Assembly: GCA_020831845.1 (NCBI GenBank)
Contig: JAFIFV010000037.1
Span: 1-64,000 of the forward strand
Direction: 5' to 3'
DNA: 64,000 nt
Source: Ectothiorhodospiraceae bacterium
Lineage (GTDB): Bacteria; Pseudomonadota; Gammaproteobacteria; Nitrococcales; Aquisalimonadaceae
Positions 35,516 to 45,717 of the stretch are shown here, piece after piece; positions within the stretch are counted from its first letter, which is position 1, and each line of letters starts with the position of its first letter. A model generated the notes under the pieces. The model was not told the DNA's origin. It was given only the letters and a program-made list of their open reading frames with translations, and made no database searches. Made by a program: the position numbers and the translations under genes.

Positions 35516-36328
35516 ATGGAGCATCTTGGTCTGATCGTCATCACTATCGTGCTGTACCTGCTGGCGGCGGGCAGTTTCTCGGCACGACTGCTCACCACCG
35601 AGAACAGCGATGCCAGCCTGCTGCGCCCGGCGGCCATGACCATGGGCGCCCTGGCCGCGCTGATGCACGCCGTGCTGCTCTATGGCCAGGTGCTGGGCGG
35701 CCCACAACTGGATCTCGGATTCTTCAACGCCGGTTCCCTGATGGCCTGGCTGATGGTGCTGCTGGTCCTGTTGTCCGCGGTGCGCAAACCGGTAGAGAAC
35801 CTGGCCGTGCTGATCCTCCCGATCGGCGCCGTGGCGTTGTTCCTGGCGGCCGTGCTGGGCACACCCGGCGCCACCAGAAGCCCCACGACGGCGGGCTCCG
35901 AAACCCATATCCTGGCGTCGGTCCTTGCCTACAGCGTGCTCAGCGTTGCGGCCTTGCAGGCACTGCTGGTGGCCTTCCAGGACCACCAGTTGCGAAACCG
36001 CCACCCCACCGGCCTGGTGCGGCTGATGCCGCCGCTGCGGATCATGGAGGACATGCTGTTCCAGATGCTGTGGGTGGGCTTCGCATTGCTGAGCCTGTCA
36101 CTGCTCACGGGCTTCGTGTTCCTGGAGAACATCTTCGCCCAGCACCTGGTGCACAAGACCATACTGTCCGTGGTGGCCTGGCTGGTCTTCGCCACCCTGC
36201 TGTTCGGTCGCTGGCGCTTCGGCTGGCGAGGCCGTATCGCCATCCGTTGGACCCTGGGTGGCTTCATCGCCTTGATGCTGGCGTATTTCGGCACCAAGCT
36301 GGTACTGGAACTCATCTTGCAAAGGTAG
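35516..36328 (+). CDS. CcsA/YpjD-type inner-membrane protein, cytochrome c assembly-like
   Basis: 270 residues, eight hydrophobic segments. The family is the HemX/YpjD branch of cytochrome c assembly proteins; HILASVLAYSVLSVAALQALLVA holds one conserved His, and LENIFAQHLVHKTILSVVAWL another pair. A position beside ffh and a CorC-family gene is the standard gammaproteobacterial order. Biochemical role is uncertain; haem handling is inferred from the family. Confidence 0.85.
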   Translation: MEHLGLIVITIVLYLLAAGSFSARLLTTENSDASLLRPAAMTMGALAALMHAVLLYGQVLGGPQLDLGFFNAGSLMAWLMVLLVLLSAVRKPVENLAVLILPIGAVALFLAAVLGTPGATRSPTTAGSETHILASVLAYSVLSVAALQALLVAFQDHQLRNRHPTGLVRLMPPLRIMEDMLFQMLWVGFALLSLSLLTGFVFLENIFAQHLVHKTILSVVAWLVFATLLFGRWRFGWRGRIAIRWTLGGFIALMLAYFGTKLVLELILQR

Positions 36329-36372
36329 GCTGAAACCGCCGTGCCCGACAGCACCGCTCCGGACTTCCGCCC

Positions 36373-37653
36373 GTGAACGAGATTCCCCTAAGCGCCCTGT
36401 TCATCATACTGGGCCTGCTGATCGTTCTCTCTGGATTCTTTTCCAGTTCCGAGACGGCGCTGATGACGCTGAATCGCTACCGGCTGCGTCATCTGGCGAA
36501 GGCGGGGCACCGCTCGGCGCGGCTCGCGGCGCGGCTTCTGGAGCGCCCCGACCGGCTCATTGGCGTCATCCTGCTCGGCAACAACTTCGTCAACATCCTG
36601 GCGGCGTCGCTGGCCACGGTCATCGCGCTGCGGCTCTATGGCGAAGGGGCCATCGGCGCCGCATCGCTGCTGCTGACACTGGTGATCCTGATCTTCGCCG
36701 AGGTAGCCCCCAAGACCTTCGCGGCGTTGCATCCGGAACGGCTGGCTTTTCCCTTTTCCTGGCCCCTGGCCGGGCTGCTCAAGGTTCTCTACCCGATCGT
36801 CTGGATGACCAACGGCATCGCCAACCAGCTGCTGAAGCTCACCGGCGTCGATATCGAGCATCGCGGTGCGGAGAGTCTGAGCCGGGAGGAACTGCGCACG
36901 GTGGTCAACGAAGCGGGCTCGATGATACCCCGCCGCCACCAGAAGATGCTGCTGAACATCCTGGATCTGGAAAAAGCCACCGTGGAAGACATCATGGTGC
37001 CGCGCAGCGAGATCGTAGGCATCGATCTTGAGGACAGCTGGGAGGATATTGTCAGTCAGCTGGGCAACAGCCAGCACACCCGCATCCCGATCTACCGTGG
37101 CAGCATCGACGATGTCCTGGGCGTGCTCCACATGCGCAAGGTCATACCGGACCTGATCAAGGGCAAGCTGGACCGCGAACAACTGGAAGCACGGATGAAA
37201 GCGCCCTATTTCGTCCCGGAAGGCACCCGCCTGCACACGCAGTTAATGAATTTCCAGCGCAGCAAGCGGCGTATCGGCATGGTGGTGGACGAATACGGGG
37301 ACATCATGGGCCTGGTGACGCTGGAGGACATCCTGGAGGAAATCGTCGGCGAGTTCACCACCGACCCGGCGGCGGGGTCGCGTCACCTCCGCCCACAGGA
37401 AGACGGCAGCTATCTGGCCCAGGGGGGCATCAGCGTGCGGGAGCTGAACCGGGTGCTGGACTGGCGGCTGCCTACGGATGGCCCCAAGACCCTGAACGGC
37501 CTGGTGCTGGAGCATCTCCAGGCCATCCCGGAACCCGGCACCAGCGTGAAGATACACGGCTATCCGGTCACCATCGTGCAGACCCAGGACAACAAGGTGA
37601 AGACCGCTGAAATCCGGCCCACTCCCCGCGGCAAGCAGCGCAAGGTATCCTGA
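36373..37653 (+). CDS. corB: DUF21-CBS-CorC membrane protein (CorB/YfjD type)
   Basis: 426 residues from GTG 36373. The DUF21/CNNM domain (1-190) has four membrane segments, beginning LSGFFSSSETALMTLNRYRL, and NFVNILAASLATVIALRL. Two CBS modules follow (VEDIMVPRSEIVGID; VVDEYGDIMGLVTLEDILEE), then a CorC/HlyC domain. CNNM/CorB proteins export or balance magnesium, sensed through CBS-bound nucleotide. It is the E. coli YfjD counterpart and lies 44 bases after the CcsA-like gene. Confidence 0.88.
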   Translation: MNEIPLSALFIILGLLIVLSGFFSSSETALMTLNRYRLRHLAKAGHRSARLAARLLERPDRLIGVILLGNNFVNILAASLATVIALRLYGEGAIGAASLLLTLVILIFAEVAPKTFAALHPERLAFPFSWPLAGLLKVLYPIVWMTNGIANQLLKLTGVDIEHRGAESLSREELRTVVNEAGSMIPRRHQKMLLNILDLEKATVEDIMVPRSEIVGIDLEDSWEDIVSQLGNSQHTRIPIYRGSIDDVLGVLHMRKVIPDLIKGKLDREQLEARMKAPYFVPEGTRLHTQLMNFQRSKRRIGMVVDEYGDIMGLVTLEDILEEIVGEFTTDPAAGSRHLRPQEDGSYLAQGGISVRELNRVLDWRLPTDGPKTLNGLVLEHLQAIPEPGTSVKIHGYPVTIVQTQDNKVKTAEIRPTPRGKQRKVS

Positions 37654-37662
37654 GCCGACCCG

Positions 37663-39063
37663 CTATGCCCGGCGCCAGGAGGTTCCCTGCGGGCCGTCCT
37701 CGATGACGACGCCCTGCTCCTGCAGTTGATCCCGGATGGCGTCCGCCCTGGCGAACTCCCTCGCCTGGCGCGCCTGCCGTCGCTCCTCCAGCAACGCCTC
37801 GATCCGCTCCGCCGAAGGGCCGGCGCTGGCGGCATCCGCACCATCGCCGCGCAGATAGGTTTCCGGATCCGTCTGCAGCAGGCCAAGCACCCCACCGAGT
37901 TCGCGCAACAGCTTTGCCAGCGCTGCAGCGCGCTCGGGCACGGCGTCCCGGCAACGGTTGATTTCCCGTGCCAGGTCGAACAGCACCGCGATCGCCACCG
38001 GCGTGTTGAAATCGTCGTCCATGGCGGCGTGGAAGCGCTGGCGGTAGTCATCCGCTTCCGGCACATCCATCTTGCCGGAGGCATCCAGACCACGCAGCGC
38101 CAGATACAGCCGTTCCGCGGCTCCGGTGGCCTGCTCCAGCGCATCCACCGAGTAGTTCAACGGGCTGCGATATTGGCTGGACAGCAGGAAATGCCGCACC
38201 GCCTCGGGGCGATACTGCGCCAGGATGTCCCGCACGGTGAAGAAGTTGCCCAGCGACTTGGACATTTTCTCGTCGTCGATGCGCACGTGGCCGTTGTGCA
38301 TCCAGACGTTCACGTAGGGATGCCCGGTCGCCCCCTCGCTCTGGGCGATTTCGTTTTCATGGTGGGGAAACTGCAGGTCCAGCCCGCCGCCGTGGATGTC
38401 GAAGTGCTCTCCCAGCTCCCGGGTGGACATGGCGGAGCATTCGATATGCCAGCCGGGGCGACCGTCACCCCAGGGCGAAGGCCAGCTTGGCTCGCCCTGC
38501 TTGGCGCGCTTCCAGAGCACGAAGTCGCCGGGATGGCGCTTGGCCTCCTCGACTTCCACGCGCGCTCCCGCGCGCAGATCCTCCAGCCGCTTGCCGGAGA
38601 GCTTGCCGTAATCCGGAAAACCGGCCACGTGGAAGTACACGTCGCCGTTGTCGCCCTGGTAGGCCAGCCCCTTGTCGAACAGGCGCTGGATAAGCTGCTG
38701 CATGTCGTCAATGGCCTGGGTGGCCCGGGGCTCGGCATCCGGCGGCAGCACACCCAGCGCTTCGGAGTCCTCGTGCATGGCCTGGATGAAGCGTGCGGTC
38801 AGCGCGTCGGGGCTGATGTCCATCTCCCGGGCACGATTGATGATCTTGTCGTCCACATCGGTGATGTTTCGCACATAGGTCACCGTATAGCCGCTGTGCC
38901 GCAGATAGCGGGAAACCACGTCGAAGACCACCAGCGCGCGGGCGTGCCCCAGGTGACAATAGTCGTAGACCGTCATGCCGCAAACGTACATGCGGACCTT
39001 GCCCGGCTCGATCGGCCGGAACACTTCCTTCTGGCGGGTCAGACTATTGTAGATTTCCAGCAT
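37663..39063 (-). CDS. cysS: Cysteinyl-tRNA synthetase
   Basis: 466 residues, class I. HIGH-type motif is [16 protein letters not shown] near 34 and [16 protein letters not shown] near 270. The zinc site is formed by Cys28, the GWHIECSAM Cys and the HHENE motif. It charges tRNA-Cys. It is convergent with corB, nine bases apart, and divergent from lpxH. Confidence 0.97.
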   Translation of the reverse strand: MLEIYNSLTRQKEVFRPIEPGKVRMYVCGMTVYDYCHLGHARALVVFDVVSRYLRHSGYTVTYVRNITDVDDKIINRAREMDISPDALTARFIQAMHEDSEALGVLPPDAEPRATQAIDDMQQLIQRLFDKGLAYQGDNGDVYFHVAGFPDYGKLSGKRLEDLRAGARVEVEEAKRHPGDFVLWKRAKQGEPSWPSPWGDGRPGWHIECSAMSTRELGEHFDIHGGGLDLQFPHHENEIAQSEGATGHPYVNVWMHNGHVRIDDEKMSKSLGNFFTVRDILAQYRPEAVRHFLLSSQYRSPLNYSVDALEQATGAAERLYLALRGLDASGKMDVPEADDYRQRFHAAMDDDFNTPVAIAVLFDLAREINRCRDAVPERAAALAKLLRELGGVLGLLQTDPETYLRGDGADAASAGPSAERIEALLEERRQARQAREFARADAIRDQLQEQGVVIEDGPQGTSWRRA

Positions 39064-39250
39064 CGAACAGCTCCCTGGGGCAGGCTCTCAGGCGCGACAT
39101 GGTAGCGGAATTTGAATGAAACGCTGAATCATAGATGATGCCATGCCCGGCAAGCCCTGGTGGAAGCACCGGGGCCGGGCTCCGTCACTTTGCACACTCC
39201 GCCGCCGGCCGTATATGCTTCCGACAGCAGTCAGTCAACAGGGCCCTCCG

Positions 39251-39991
39251 ATGAAACCCGTACTGTTCATCTCCGATCTTCATCTGGACACCAGCCGTCC
39301 GGCCATCGTGCAATTGTTCATGCAGTTCCTCCAGCACCGCGCCAGCCGGGCGGAGGCGCTCTACATCCTGGGCGATTTCTTCGAAGCCTGGATCGGCGAC
39401 GATGCGGTGCCGTCGGACCATCCCGTGATCGCAACCCTCCGACAGTTCACCGCAACCGGCGTACCGCTGTACGTGATGCGCGGAAACCGGGACTTCCTGC
39501 TGGGCACAGCCTTCGAGGAGATGACCGGCGCCCGGCTGCTGCCGGATCCCACCGTAATCACGCTGGGCGATGAACCGGTGCTGCTGATGCACGGAGACAG
39601 CCTGTGTATCGACGACACCGAATATCAGCAATTCCGCGCCATGGTGCACAACCCCGAATGGCAGAAACAGTTCCTCGCCCGCAGCATCGAGGAACGCCTG
39701 GCGCTGGCCAGGCAGGCGCGTGAGGAAAGCAGCAGCCGCAACAGCCAGCTCATGCAGGGGCAGGAGCAGATCATGGACGTCAACCAGGGCGCGGTGGAAT
39801 CGACGATGCGGGAACATGGCGTGACGCGGCTGATTCATGGCCATACGCACCGGCCGAATGTGCACCGGTTTCCGCTGAAAGGGCAGCAGGCCACGCGCAT
39901 CGTGCTGGGGGACTGGTACGATCAGGGAAGCGTGCTGGAGTATCGGGACGGGGCATACGATCTGCAGGAGATCCCCCTGAATCAATCGTGA
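39251..39991 (+). CDS. lpxH: UDP-2,3-diacylglucosamine hydrolase
   Basis: 246 residues, calcineurin-like phosphoesterase. The metal ligands are in ISDLHLD (residues 6-12), LGDFFEAWIGDD, RGNRDFLLG, LMHGDSLCIDD and IHGHTHRPN. It cleaves UDP-diacylglucosamine to lipid X in lipid A synthesis, at the inner membrane. ATG 39251 gives the conserved MKPVLFISDLHLD; an upstream extension of 36 codons is not conserved. Presence implies a lipopolysaccharide outer membrane. Confidence 0.95.
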   Translation: MKPVLFISDLHLDTSRPAIVQLFMQFLQHRASRAEALYILGDFFEAWIGDDAVPSDHPVIATLRQFTATGVPLYVMRGNRDFLLGTAFEEMTGARLLPDPTVITLGDEPVLLMHGDSLCIDDTEYQQFRAMVHNPEWQKQFLARSIEERLALARQAREESSSRNSQLMQGQEQIMDVNQGAVESTMREHGVTRLIHGHTHRPNVHRFPLKGQQATRIVLGDWYDQGSVLEYRDGAYDLQEIPLNQS

Positions 39992-40111
39992 TTTCCGGTG
40001 CTACCCATCGTTGATCAGCACCATTTCATCGAATTTACCAGGCGATATTGGGCACCATCCGAATGGGAAGCGACAGCGTTACAGCCGCTCCCCCGATACA
40101 CGGAGGTTGCC

Positions 40112-40228
40112 ATGCTCGATCTGCGTCATTCAGAAGACCGCGGCGCCAGCCGCTTCGACTGGCTGGACAGCCGGCACAGGGCCCAGGCCACGGAAACGGC
40201 CAAGCTGGTGTTTTCCAGCCTGCCGTAA
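40112..40228 (+). pseudogene. Short pirin-like remnant
   Basis: A 38-codon frame from ATG 40112 with GGAGG five bases upstream. Its first half, MLDLRHSEDRGASRFDWLDS plus RH, follows the N-terminus of pirin (cupin) proteins, where DHGWLDSRHTFSF is usual. After about residue 23 the similarity ends and a stop comes at 40226. Pirins are about 230 residues, so this looks like a truncated or rearranged copy, although a translated micro-protein cannot be excluded. Confidence 0.4.
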
Positions 40229-40258
40229 CGGGCCACCCTACGAATAGCATCGGCGGAG

Positions 40259-42970
40259 TCAGCCGCCGACGCGTTTTTTCAGCTGTTGCGCGAAGCGCTC
40301 CTCCCAGTCCTCGGCCGCGTCCTGTGGCCAGGGTCCGAGCTCGTACCAGCGTCGGGCAAGTTCGTGCAGGTACTGGTCGTCATCAACGGAGTCGGCCTGG
40401 TGGCGCAAGGATGCGCTGAGACGCTCCACCTGCAACTGCATGCGCAAATCTCGATCCTGCGGCGGGGACTCTGCCCCCGCCAGCAACTCAAGCTGAACAC
40501 AGAGGCGTCGCCGCTGTTCCCCGGCCTGTTGCAGCTCTTCCTGCGAAAAGGCGCCTCCCTGATGCAGCAGATCGCTCGCACGTTGCCAGCGCGCATGTAG
40601 CGGAGCAAGCGCCTCGAACGCCGCGTTCAGCCAACCGGGGTCCGTCGCCTCCTGCTCGGGCCTTCCTCCCTGCTGCACCGCCACCTCCAGCAGACGCACC
40701 TCCCTCGCGGCTTGCTGGAGAATCTCGATCCGTTCCATCCAGATGCGCTCCTGCTGACGCATCAGCGCCCCGTTGAGAGCGGATTCGGCCGCACTGAAGG
40801 ACTTCTGCAAGGCCTTGCGCACCGCCCCCGGATACGCCGAGAAATCCCTTCGCAACTGCCCCCGCAAGGACTCCAGCTCCTGCGGATCCGTCATCTCCGC
40901 CGCCGCCTGCTCCATGCGCCGGCACAAGGCTTCGGCCTGGTCGACCTCTTCCTGCCGCCGCTCATCAACGGCGGCATGCTGCTTGCGCAGCGCCTGGAAC
41001 ACCTGGTCACAGGCAGCGCGCAGCTCACGATGGCGGCGATGCTCCTCCCCCGCCGGCAGCGGCGGCAATTCCCGCCACTGTGCCTGGAGCTCCCGTGCCC
41101 GACCCGCCGCCGCGGCGGCATTCTCCTGCTGGGCAAGGCTGCGTGCTTCATCCAGCAGCCGCTTCTTCGCGTCCCGCACGTCGTGCCGATGGCCGCCCAA
41201 CGCCGCACCAAGGCGATCCATGGCCTTCCGGAAACGCCGCTTGACCGCGCGGGACGCCTGCGGGTCCACCGGACTGGCCTGCCGCCATTCCTGCTTGGCG
41301 GTAGCGTGAATACGCTCCAGATCCGGTAGCGCCATGCTTTCCAGGTCGCTGTTGCTCAGGAATTCCTCCAGTTGCCGACATATCCGCTCGCGTTCCTGCA
41401 GATGCCGCTGGCGTTCCTGGCGCTGACTCTCGATCCACTCCCTGCAATGCTCGAAGGCGGCATCGGCCGCCTGCTGGAAACGCTCCCACAGGGCGCGGGT
41501 TTCCTTGGAGTCGGAGCCTCCCAGTTCCTTCCATTCGCGGCGCAGGCCCTGAATGGCCTCCAACTGCTCTTCCGGCGACAGCGGCTCTGCACCAAGTTGA
41601 TCCATGCGCTCGCACAGCGCTTCCTGCTTCGGGAGCACAGCGAAACGGCGCCAGTCCTGCAGTTCCTGCACGCGTGCGGACAGGGGCCGCAGCCTCTCTT
41701 CCACCTCATGGCGCTCGCGCCCCGGGAGGCCCTCGGCCTTGTGCCGGAGACGGTTCAGCAAGCGGCGTGCACGACGCAGATCGCCATCCTGCAGCGCGTG
41801 CTCCACTTCGGGTAGCATCGCCTGCACCGCCTGGCGGATCGGGTGCAATCGAGCGTCATCATCCCGGCGCGGCTCACGTCGGGGCTCGGGGGCCTGCACC
41901 TGATCACTTCCCCCGCGCGCCCTTGCCTGCTGCAGCAGTGCGGGCTCCGGCAACCGGGTTCGCCAGGGCAACTGCTGCAACTGCTCGGCGAGATGCCTGG
42001 CGTGCGACGGATTGGCCTGCTCCTTCGGGTCATCCAGCGCTTCCAGCATGGCCGCCACACTGCCCTGATGAGCAAACCAGGCCAGCATATCCTCGGCCCA
42101 GTACGCCAGTTCCTGTCGTGCAGCCTGCACGTCGGTTCGCAAGTCGGTGGCGACCGCCTGGTCCTCCGGCAGCGCCGGGGCGTTGTCGAGTTGGTGCCGG
42201 ACCCGCTCCACGGTGTCCGCATCCGGGTGCACGATACTGGCTCTCAGAGTCTGCAAGGCTTCCAGCTCGGAGCGCCAGGGCTGCTCGAGTTCATGCAGGT
42301 TCTGCCGGCGCTCCAATGCTGCTTCCAGTGCCCGTTCGAAACGCAGGCGAGCCTGCCCCGGCGCCTCCGCCGGCAAGCCCTGCCAGCGGTTGCGTAGACG
42401 GTTCACGGCCGCCTCCAGCTTATCCAGCGCCTCCTCAGCCAACGCCTCGGCCTCGACACAAAGCTGTTCGTGAGCTGTGCGGGCGGCAGCGGCCTCCGCT
42501 TCCGCCCGCTCCAGCGTGTCCAGCCGGTGTCTGGCGTCACGGGCGACCCTGGCGTCCTTCCCTCGGCACTCACGCCAGACCCGCTCCAGGGAATCACGGC
42601 TCTCGAGCCGACCGACCGCTCGCTGCCGCACCCGCGCAATGCGGTCATGGACGGCCACCTCCTCCAGCAGCCGCTCGCCTACCGCGCGTTCGACGGCGGC
42701 AAGCCGGATATCCATCTCGCGGCCGTTGCGCGCGAGATAGGCCATCAGCACCGAGTCGGAAGATGCGGAAATGGCAGCCAAACGACGCTCCAGCGGAAGT
42801 CCCTCGGCACCGGCGGCGAGCAGCTCACGCAGGCGCTGGTCGTCGCGCTCCGCTCCCGCGAGCAGCGCATCCAGTTCCGCAAGCGGACTGCGCGGGGCCC
42901 CGGGCCGCTTCGCCGACGACGGGTTTCCGCCCGCGTCCTTCCTTCTCTTGAGTATGCGTTTGAGAATCAT
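40259..42970 (-). CDS. Very long DUF349 helical protein
   Basis: 903 residues, almost entirely charged alpha-helix rich in Arg, Glu and Gln. Several DUF349 modules recur, for example QEWRQASPVDPQASRAVKRRF (shown in part) and LRREWKELGGSDSKETRALW. DUF349 proteins are large, probably coiled-coil, cytosolic factors of unknown function in gammaproteobacteria. The start MILKRILKRRKDAGG is chosen; nine further codons are possible. No neighbour suggests a role. No membrane segment or signal is visible. Confidence 0.75.
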   Translation of the reverse strand: MILKRILKRRKDAGGNPSSAKRPGAPRSPLAELDALLAGAERDDQRLRELLAAGAEGLPLERRLAAISASSDSVLMAYLARNGREMDIRLAAVERAVGERLLEEVAVHDRIARVRQRAVGRLESRDSLERVWRECRGKDARVARDARHRLDTLERAEAEAAAARTAHEQLCVEAEALAEEALDKLEAAVNRLRNRWQGLPAEAPGQARLRFERALEAALERRQNLHELEQPWRSELEALQTLRASIVHPDADTVERVRHQLDNAPALPEDQAVATDLRTDVQAARQELAYWAEDMLAWFAHQGSVAAMLEALDDPKEQANPSHARHLAEQLQQLPWRTRLPEPALLQQARARGGSDQVQAPEPRREPRRDDDARLHPIRQAVQAMLPEVEHALQDGDLRRARRLLNRLRHKAEGLPGRERHEVEERLRPLSARVQELQDWRRFAVLPKQEALCERMDQLGAEPLSPEEQLEAIQGLRREWKELGGSDSKETRALWERFQQAADAAFEHCREWIESQRQERQRHLQERERICRQLEEFLSNSDLESMALPDLERIHATAKQEWRQASPVDPQASRAVKRRFRKAMDRLGAALGGHRHDVRDAKKRLLDEARSLAQQENAAAAAGRARELQAQWRELPPLPAGEEHRRHRELRAACDQVFQALRKQHAAVDERRQEEVDQAEALCRRMEQAAAEMTDPQELESLRGQLRRDFSAYPGAVRKALQKSFSAAESALNGALMRQQERIWMERIEILQQAAREVRLLEVAVQQGGRPEQEATDPGWLNAAFEALAPLHARWQRASDLLHQGGAFSQEELQQAGEQRRRLCVQLELLAGAESPPQDRDLRMQLQVERLSASLRHQADSVDDDQYLHELARRWYELGPWPQDAAEDWEERFAQQLKKRVGG

Positions 42971-43121
42971 GGCGTCCGCCTGAATGGTATCGGGCACCGA
43001 ATCATGGGAGATTGGCTTTCCTTATCATCTCACCATGTTAGAGCAAAGTGCCGAGGCTGCAGAAAGTAATGTACTGCCGGCAGCCCGGAAAGCGGCGAAC
43101 ATCCACGGAAGAACAATGGAT

Positions 43122-45470
43122 TCAGGGGTGCGCAGCCAGCAGTTCCGGAGCGTGGATGCCGAACCCCTGCGCGTAGTCCACACCCAGCTCACGCAGTGCT
43201 TCCAGGCTCATTCTGTCCTCCACGAATTCGGCAACCGTCCGGATACCCATGGTATGGCCAACCCGGTTGATGCAGTCGACCATGCTGCGGTTGATCGCGT
43301 CGCTGCCGAGGTTGCGGACGAACTGGCCGTCGATCTTCAGGTAGTCCACGGCCAGCGTACGCAGGTAGCCGAACGAGGACAGGCCGCTGCCGAAATCGTC
43401 CAGGGCGAAGCTGCAGCCCTGGCGGCGCAGCGTGGCCATGAAATCCGCGGCCCGGTCCAGATGGCGGATGACCGCGGTTTCCGTGATCTCGAAACACAGC
43501 CTGGCAGGGTCCACCCCGCTGCGTTCGATCTCGTCGAGGATGTGCTGCAGCATGGCCGGGTCGTTGAGGGACTGGCCGGACAGATTGATGGAGAACAGGT
43601 CGATACCGGTCAGCCCCGGATGCAGCCCGGCGATGGCTTCCATGGCCAGGCTGACAATCACGCCGTCCACCGCGGGCATCATGTTGAAACTCTCGGCGGC
43701 GGGCAGAAAATCACCGGGCGCCACCAGCACTCCGTCCGGCAGTTCCAGGCTGGCCAGGAGCTCCGCCTTGACCGGCAGGCGGCTGTTGATCGCCTGGATT
43801 CGCTGCACGCGAAGCCGGAACCGGCGCTGGTCTATGGCGCTCTGCACCTGGGCGACCCAGGCCACCTGCCCGTAGCGGCGCTCCAGCATGGCGTCGTTTG
43901 GCGCCGCCACGTGCACGCAGTTCCTGCCCAAGTCCTTGGCCACGGAGCAGGCCGCGTCTGCCGCCGCCATGGTTTCCGCCACCGTTCGCCCGGCGTCCAC
44001 CGCGACCAGGCCGATCCCGGCTCCCTGGCTGAAAACACGGTCCGCCCAGGCGAAGCGAAAACTCGCCAGTTCCCTCAGTAACGTCTGGGCCACGGATTCC
44101 GCCTTCTGCAGATCACAACCGCGAAGCAGGAGTGCGAATTCGTCTCCGCTCATGCGGGCCACCACGTCGACCTCGCGAACTCGGCTCTGTAGCAACCCTC
44201 CGACCTGGCGCAGCATCTCGTCACCCGCCCTGTGGCCACAACTGTCGTTGATGAGCTTGAACTGGTCCAGGTCCAGATGCAGCACCGCGTAATCGATGCG
44301 CTGTCGGCGCGAGACCTCGTGGGCGTCTCGCAAGCGGTTTTCGAACTCCCGCCGGTTAAGAAGACCGGTGAGTTCGTCATACCTGCTCTGGTAGGAGATG
44401 GCATTGGCCATGCCGCGCAACTCCGTGACATCCCGCAGCACCATAACCACGCCCTGAGACGCACCCCTGTCACCCTGGATGGAGGCGCCGCTGAACTGTA
44501 TCGAGGAGCAGCGACCGCTGCCCTGGGCCTGCAAGGCCAGGTCCTTCTCCCAGCGCATGGGGCGGCCGGTCTGCAGGCATTGCGCAAGCAGTCGCTCGGC
44601 GATATCGCTGCCTTCCTCCCCCCGAAGCGCCAGCACCTCACCCACGCTGGAGCCGACAATCTCCGTCCTCGCACGCCCCATCAACTGTGCGGCAATCGAG
44701 TTGGCGTACTTGATGCGGCCGGTGGCATCCACGGTGAGGACGCCATCGCCGATGGATTCCAGCGTGGCCTGAACGCGCGCCTTCTCCACCCGCAGACGCC
44801 GGATGCTCTCGCGCAGGCGGCGACTCACATCCAGCGCATGCTGCCAGATACGGCCCGACCGGATGGCCGCGGACATCAGGATGACGCAGGCCAGCAGCAG
44901 CGGGATCGCCAGCGACCAGTGCACCCGAGCGTCCAGAAGGATCCAGCCGATGGGGATGAGTTGCAGCGGCACGGCGTGCGCGACATAAGCCGGCAGGTAG
45001 ACCCCCATGGAGGTGATCCCCCCGAGGGACAACAGCCCCAGAATCATGCCCGCGCAGAGGAAATCCAAGGTGTGCCCGGTGTGGCTTGCGATCAGTAGCA
45101 GCGGCAGCCAGGCCAGCGCCTGCACGAACCCGCCCGCGGCCGCAACTCTGCCCCAGACGATCAGGGCCCGACCCTCGGGCCGACTGCGACGAACGTGAAC
45201 GACGGTAGCGAGGCGAATCACCGCGACCAGGGCAAGCAGCAGCCCCCAGGCCAACACCCACCCCGGTGGTGCTCCGCGAAGCAGAAAGACGAACGCTGTC
45301 ACCAGGCCCACCAGCAGCGAGGTGATCATGCCGCGATGAATATAGCGATAGAGCGTTTCCAGGTGCACGGTCACGGACTGGCGATGCGAAGATCGCCGGT
45401 AAGGCCAATGCAATATCATGTCCCCGCTGTCGGCATCCACGGTTGCCGACTGTTCCACCCTGGAACTCAT
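43122..45470 (-). CDS. Membrane-bound GGDEF-EAL protein with PAS domain
   Basis: 782 residues. Five to seven membrane segments (about 45-205) are followed by a coiled segment, a PAS domain (about 230-350), GGDEF (about 355-520) and EAL (about 525-782). The GGDEF signature is SGDEF (MSGDEFALLL). In the EAL domain the signature reads ELL and the following Arg is Ser, but NLSGQSL, FEITETAV, DDFGSGLSSF and LKIDGQFV are kept. It should make or break cyclic di-GMP; EAL activity is the safer guess. No linked target is visible. Confidence 0.88.
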   Translation of the reverse strand: MSSRVEQSATVDADSGDMILHWPYRRSSHRQSVTVHLETLYRYIHRGMITSLLVGLVTAFVFLLRGAPPGWVLAWGLLLALVAVIRLATVVHVRRSRPEGRALIVWGRVAAAGGFVQALAWLPLLLIASHTGHTLDFLCAGMILGLLSLGGITSMGVYLPAYVAHAVPLQLIPIGWILLDARVHWSLAIPLLLACVILMSAAIRSGRIWQHALDVSRRLRESIRRLRVEKARVQATLESIGDGVLTVDATGRIKYANSIAAQLMGRARTEIVGSSVGEVLALRGEEGSDIAERLLAQCLQTGRPMRWEKDLALQAQGSGRCSSIQFSGASIQGDRGASQGVVMVLRDVTELRGMANAISYQSRYDELTGLLNRREFENRLRDAHEVSRRQRIDYAVLHLDLDQFKLINDSCGHRAGDEMLRQVGGLLQSRVREVDVVARMSGDEFALLLRGCDLQKAESVAQTLLRELASFRFAWADRVFSQGAGIGLVAVDAGRTVAETMAAADAACSVAKDLGRNCVHVAAPNDAMLERRYGQVAWVAQVQSAIDQRRFRLRVQRIQAINSRLPVKAELLASLELPDGVLVAPGDFLPAAESFNMMPAVDGVIVSLAMEAIAGLHPGLTGIDLFSINLSGQSLNDPAMLQHILDEIERSGVDPARLCFEITETAVIRHLDRAADFMATLRRQGCSFALDDFGSGLSSFGYLRTLAVDYLKIDGQFVRNLGSDAINRSMVDCINRVGHTMGIRTVAEFVEDRMSLEALRELGVDYAQGFGIHAPELLAAHP

Positions 45471-45679
45471 ACCCTCTCCGATGCCCCCACCCGCGATGTG
45501 GCTCGGGAGCGTCCGGCGATGCCCATAATTCAGGGGCGACGCTTCTTGTTATTGGAACCCGGCCCGTGTGGCAGGCGCAGGCAATTTCATGCGTATGCGG
45601 TATGAGACGTGTGATTCAGGACTGGAAACATCGACTGGATCACAAAACAGCTATTCGGAGAGGAGGGGCGGAGCGGATA

Positions 45680-45709
45680 CCCCCGGCACAACCATCGCAG
45701 TGCCGGGGG
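45680..45709 (-). terminator. Hairpin downstream of argG
   Basis: Perfect 10-bp arms CCCCCGGCAC (45680-45689) and GTGCCGGGGG (45700-45709) lie nine bases after the argG stop. No T-run follows, so termination efficiency is uncertain. Confidence 0.55.
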
Positions 45710-45717
45710 AAGCCGGA

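Noticed and set aside
39998-40111. Upstream extension of the small pirin-like frame from a GTG
   Set aside because: The ATG at 40112 has a good ribosome site and the similarity begins there.
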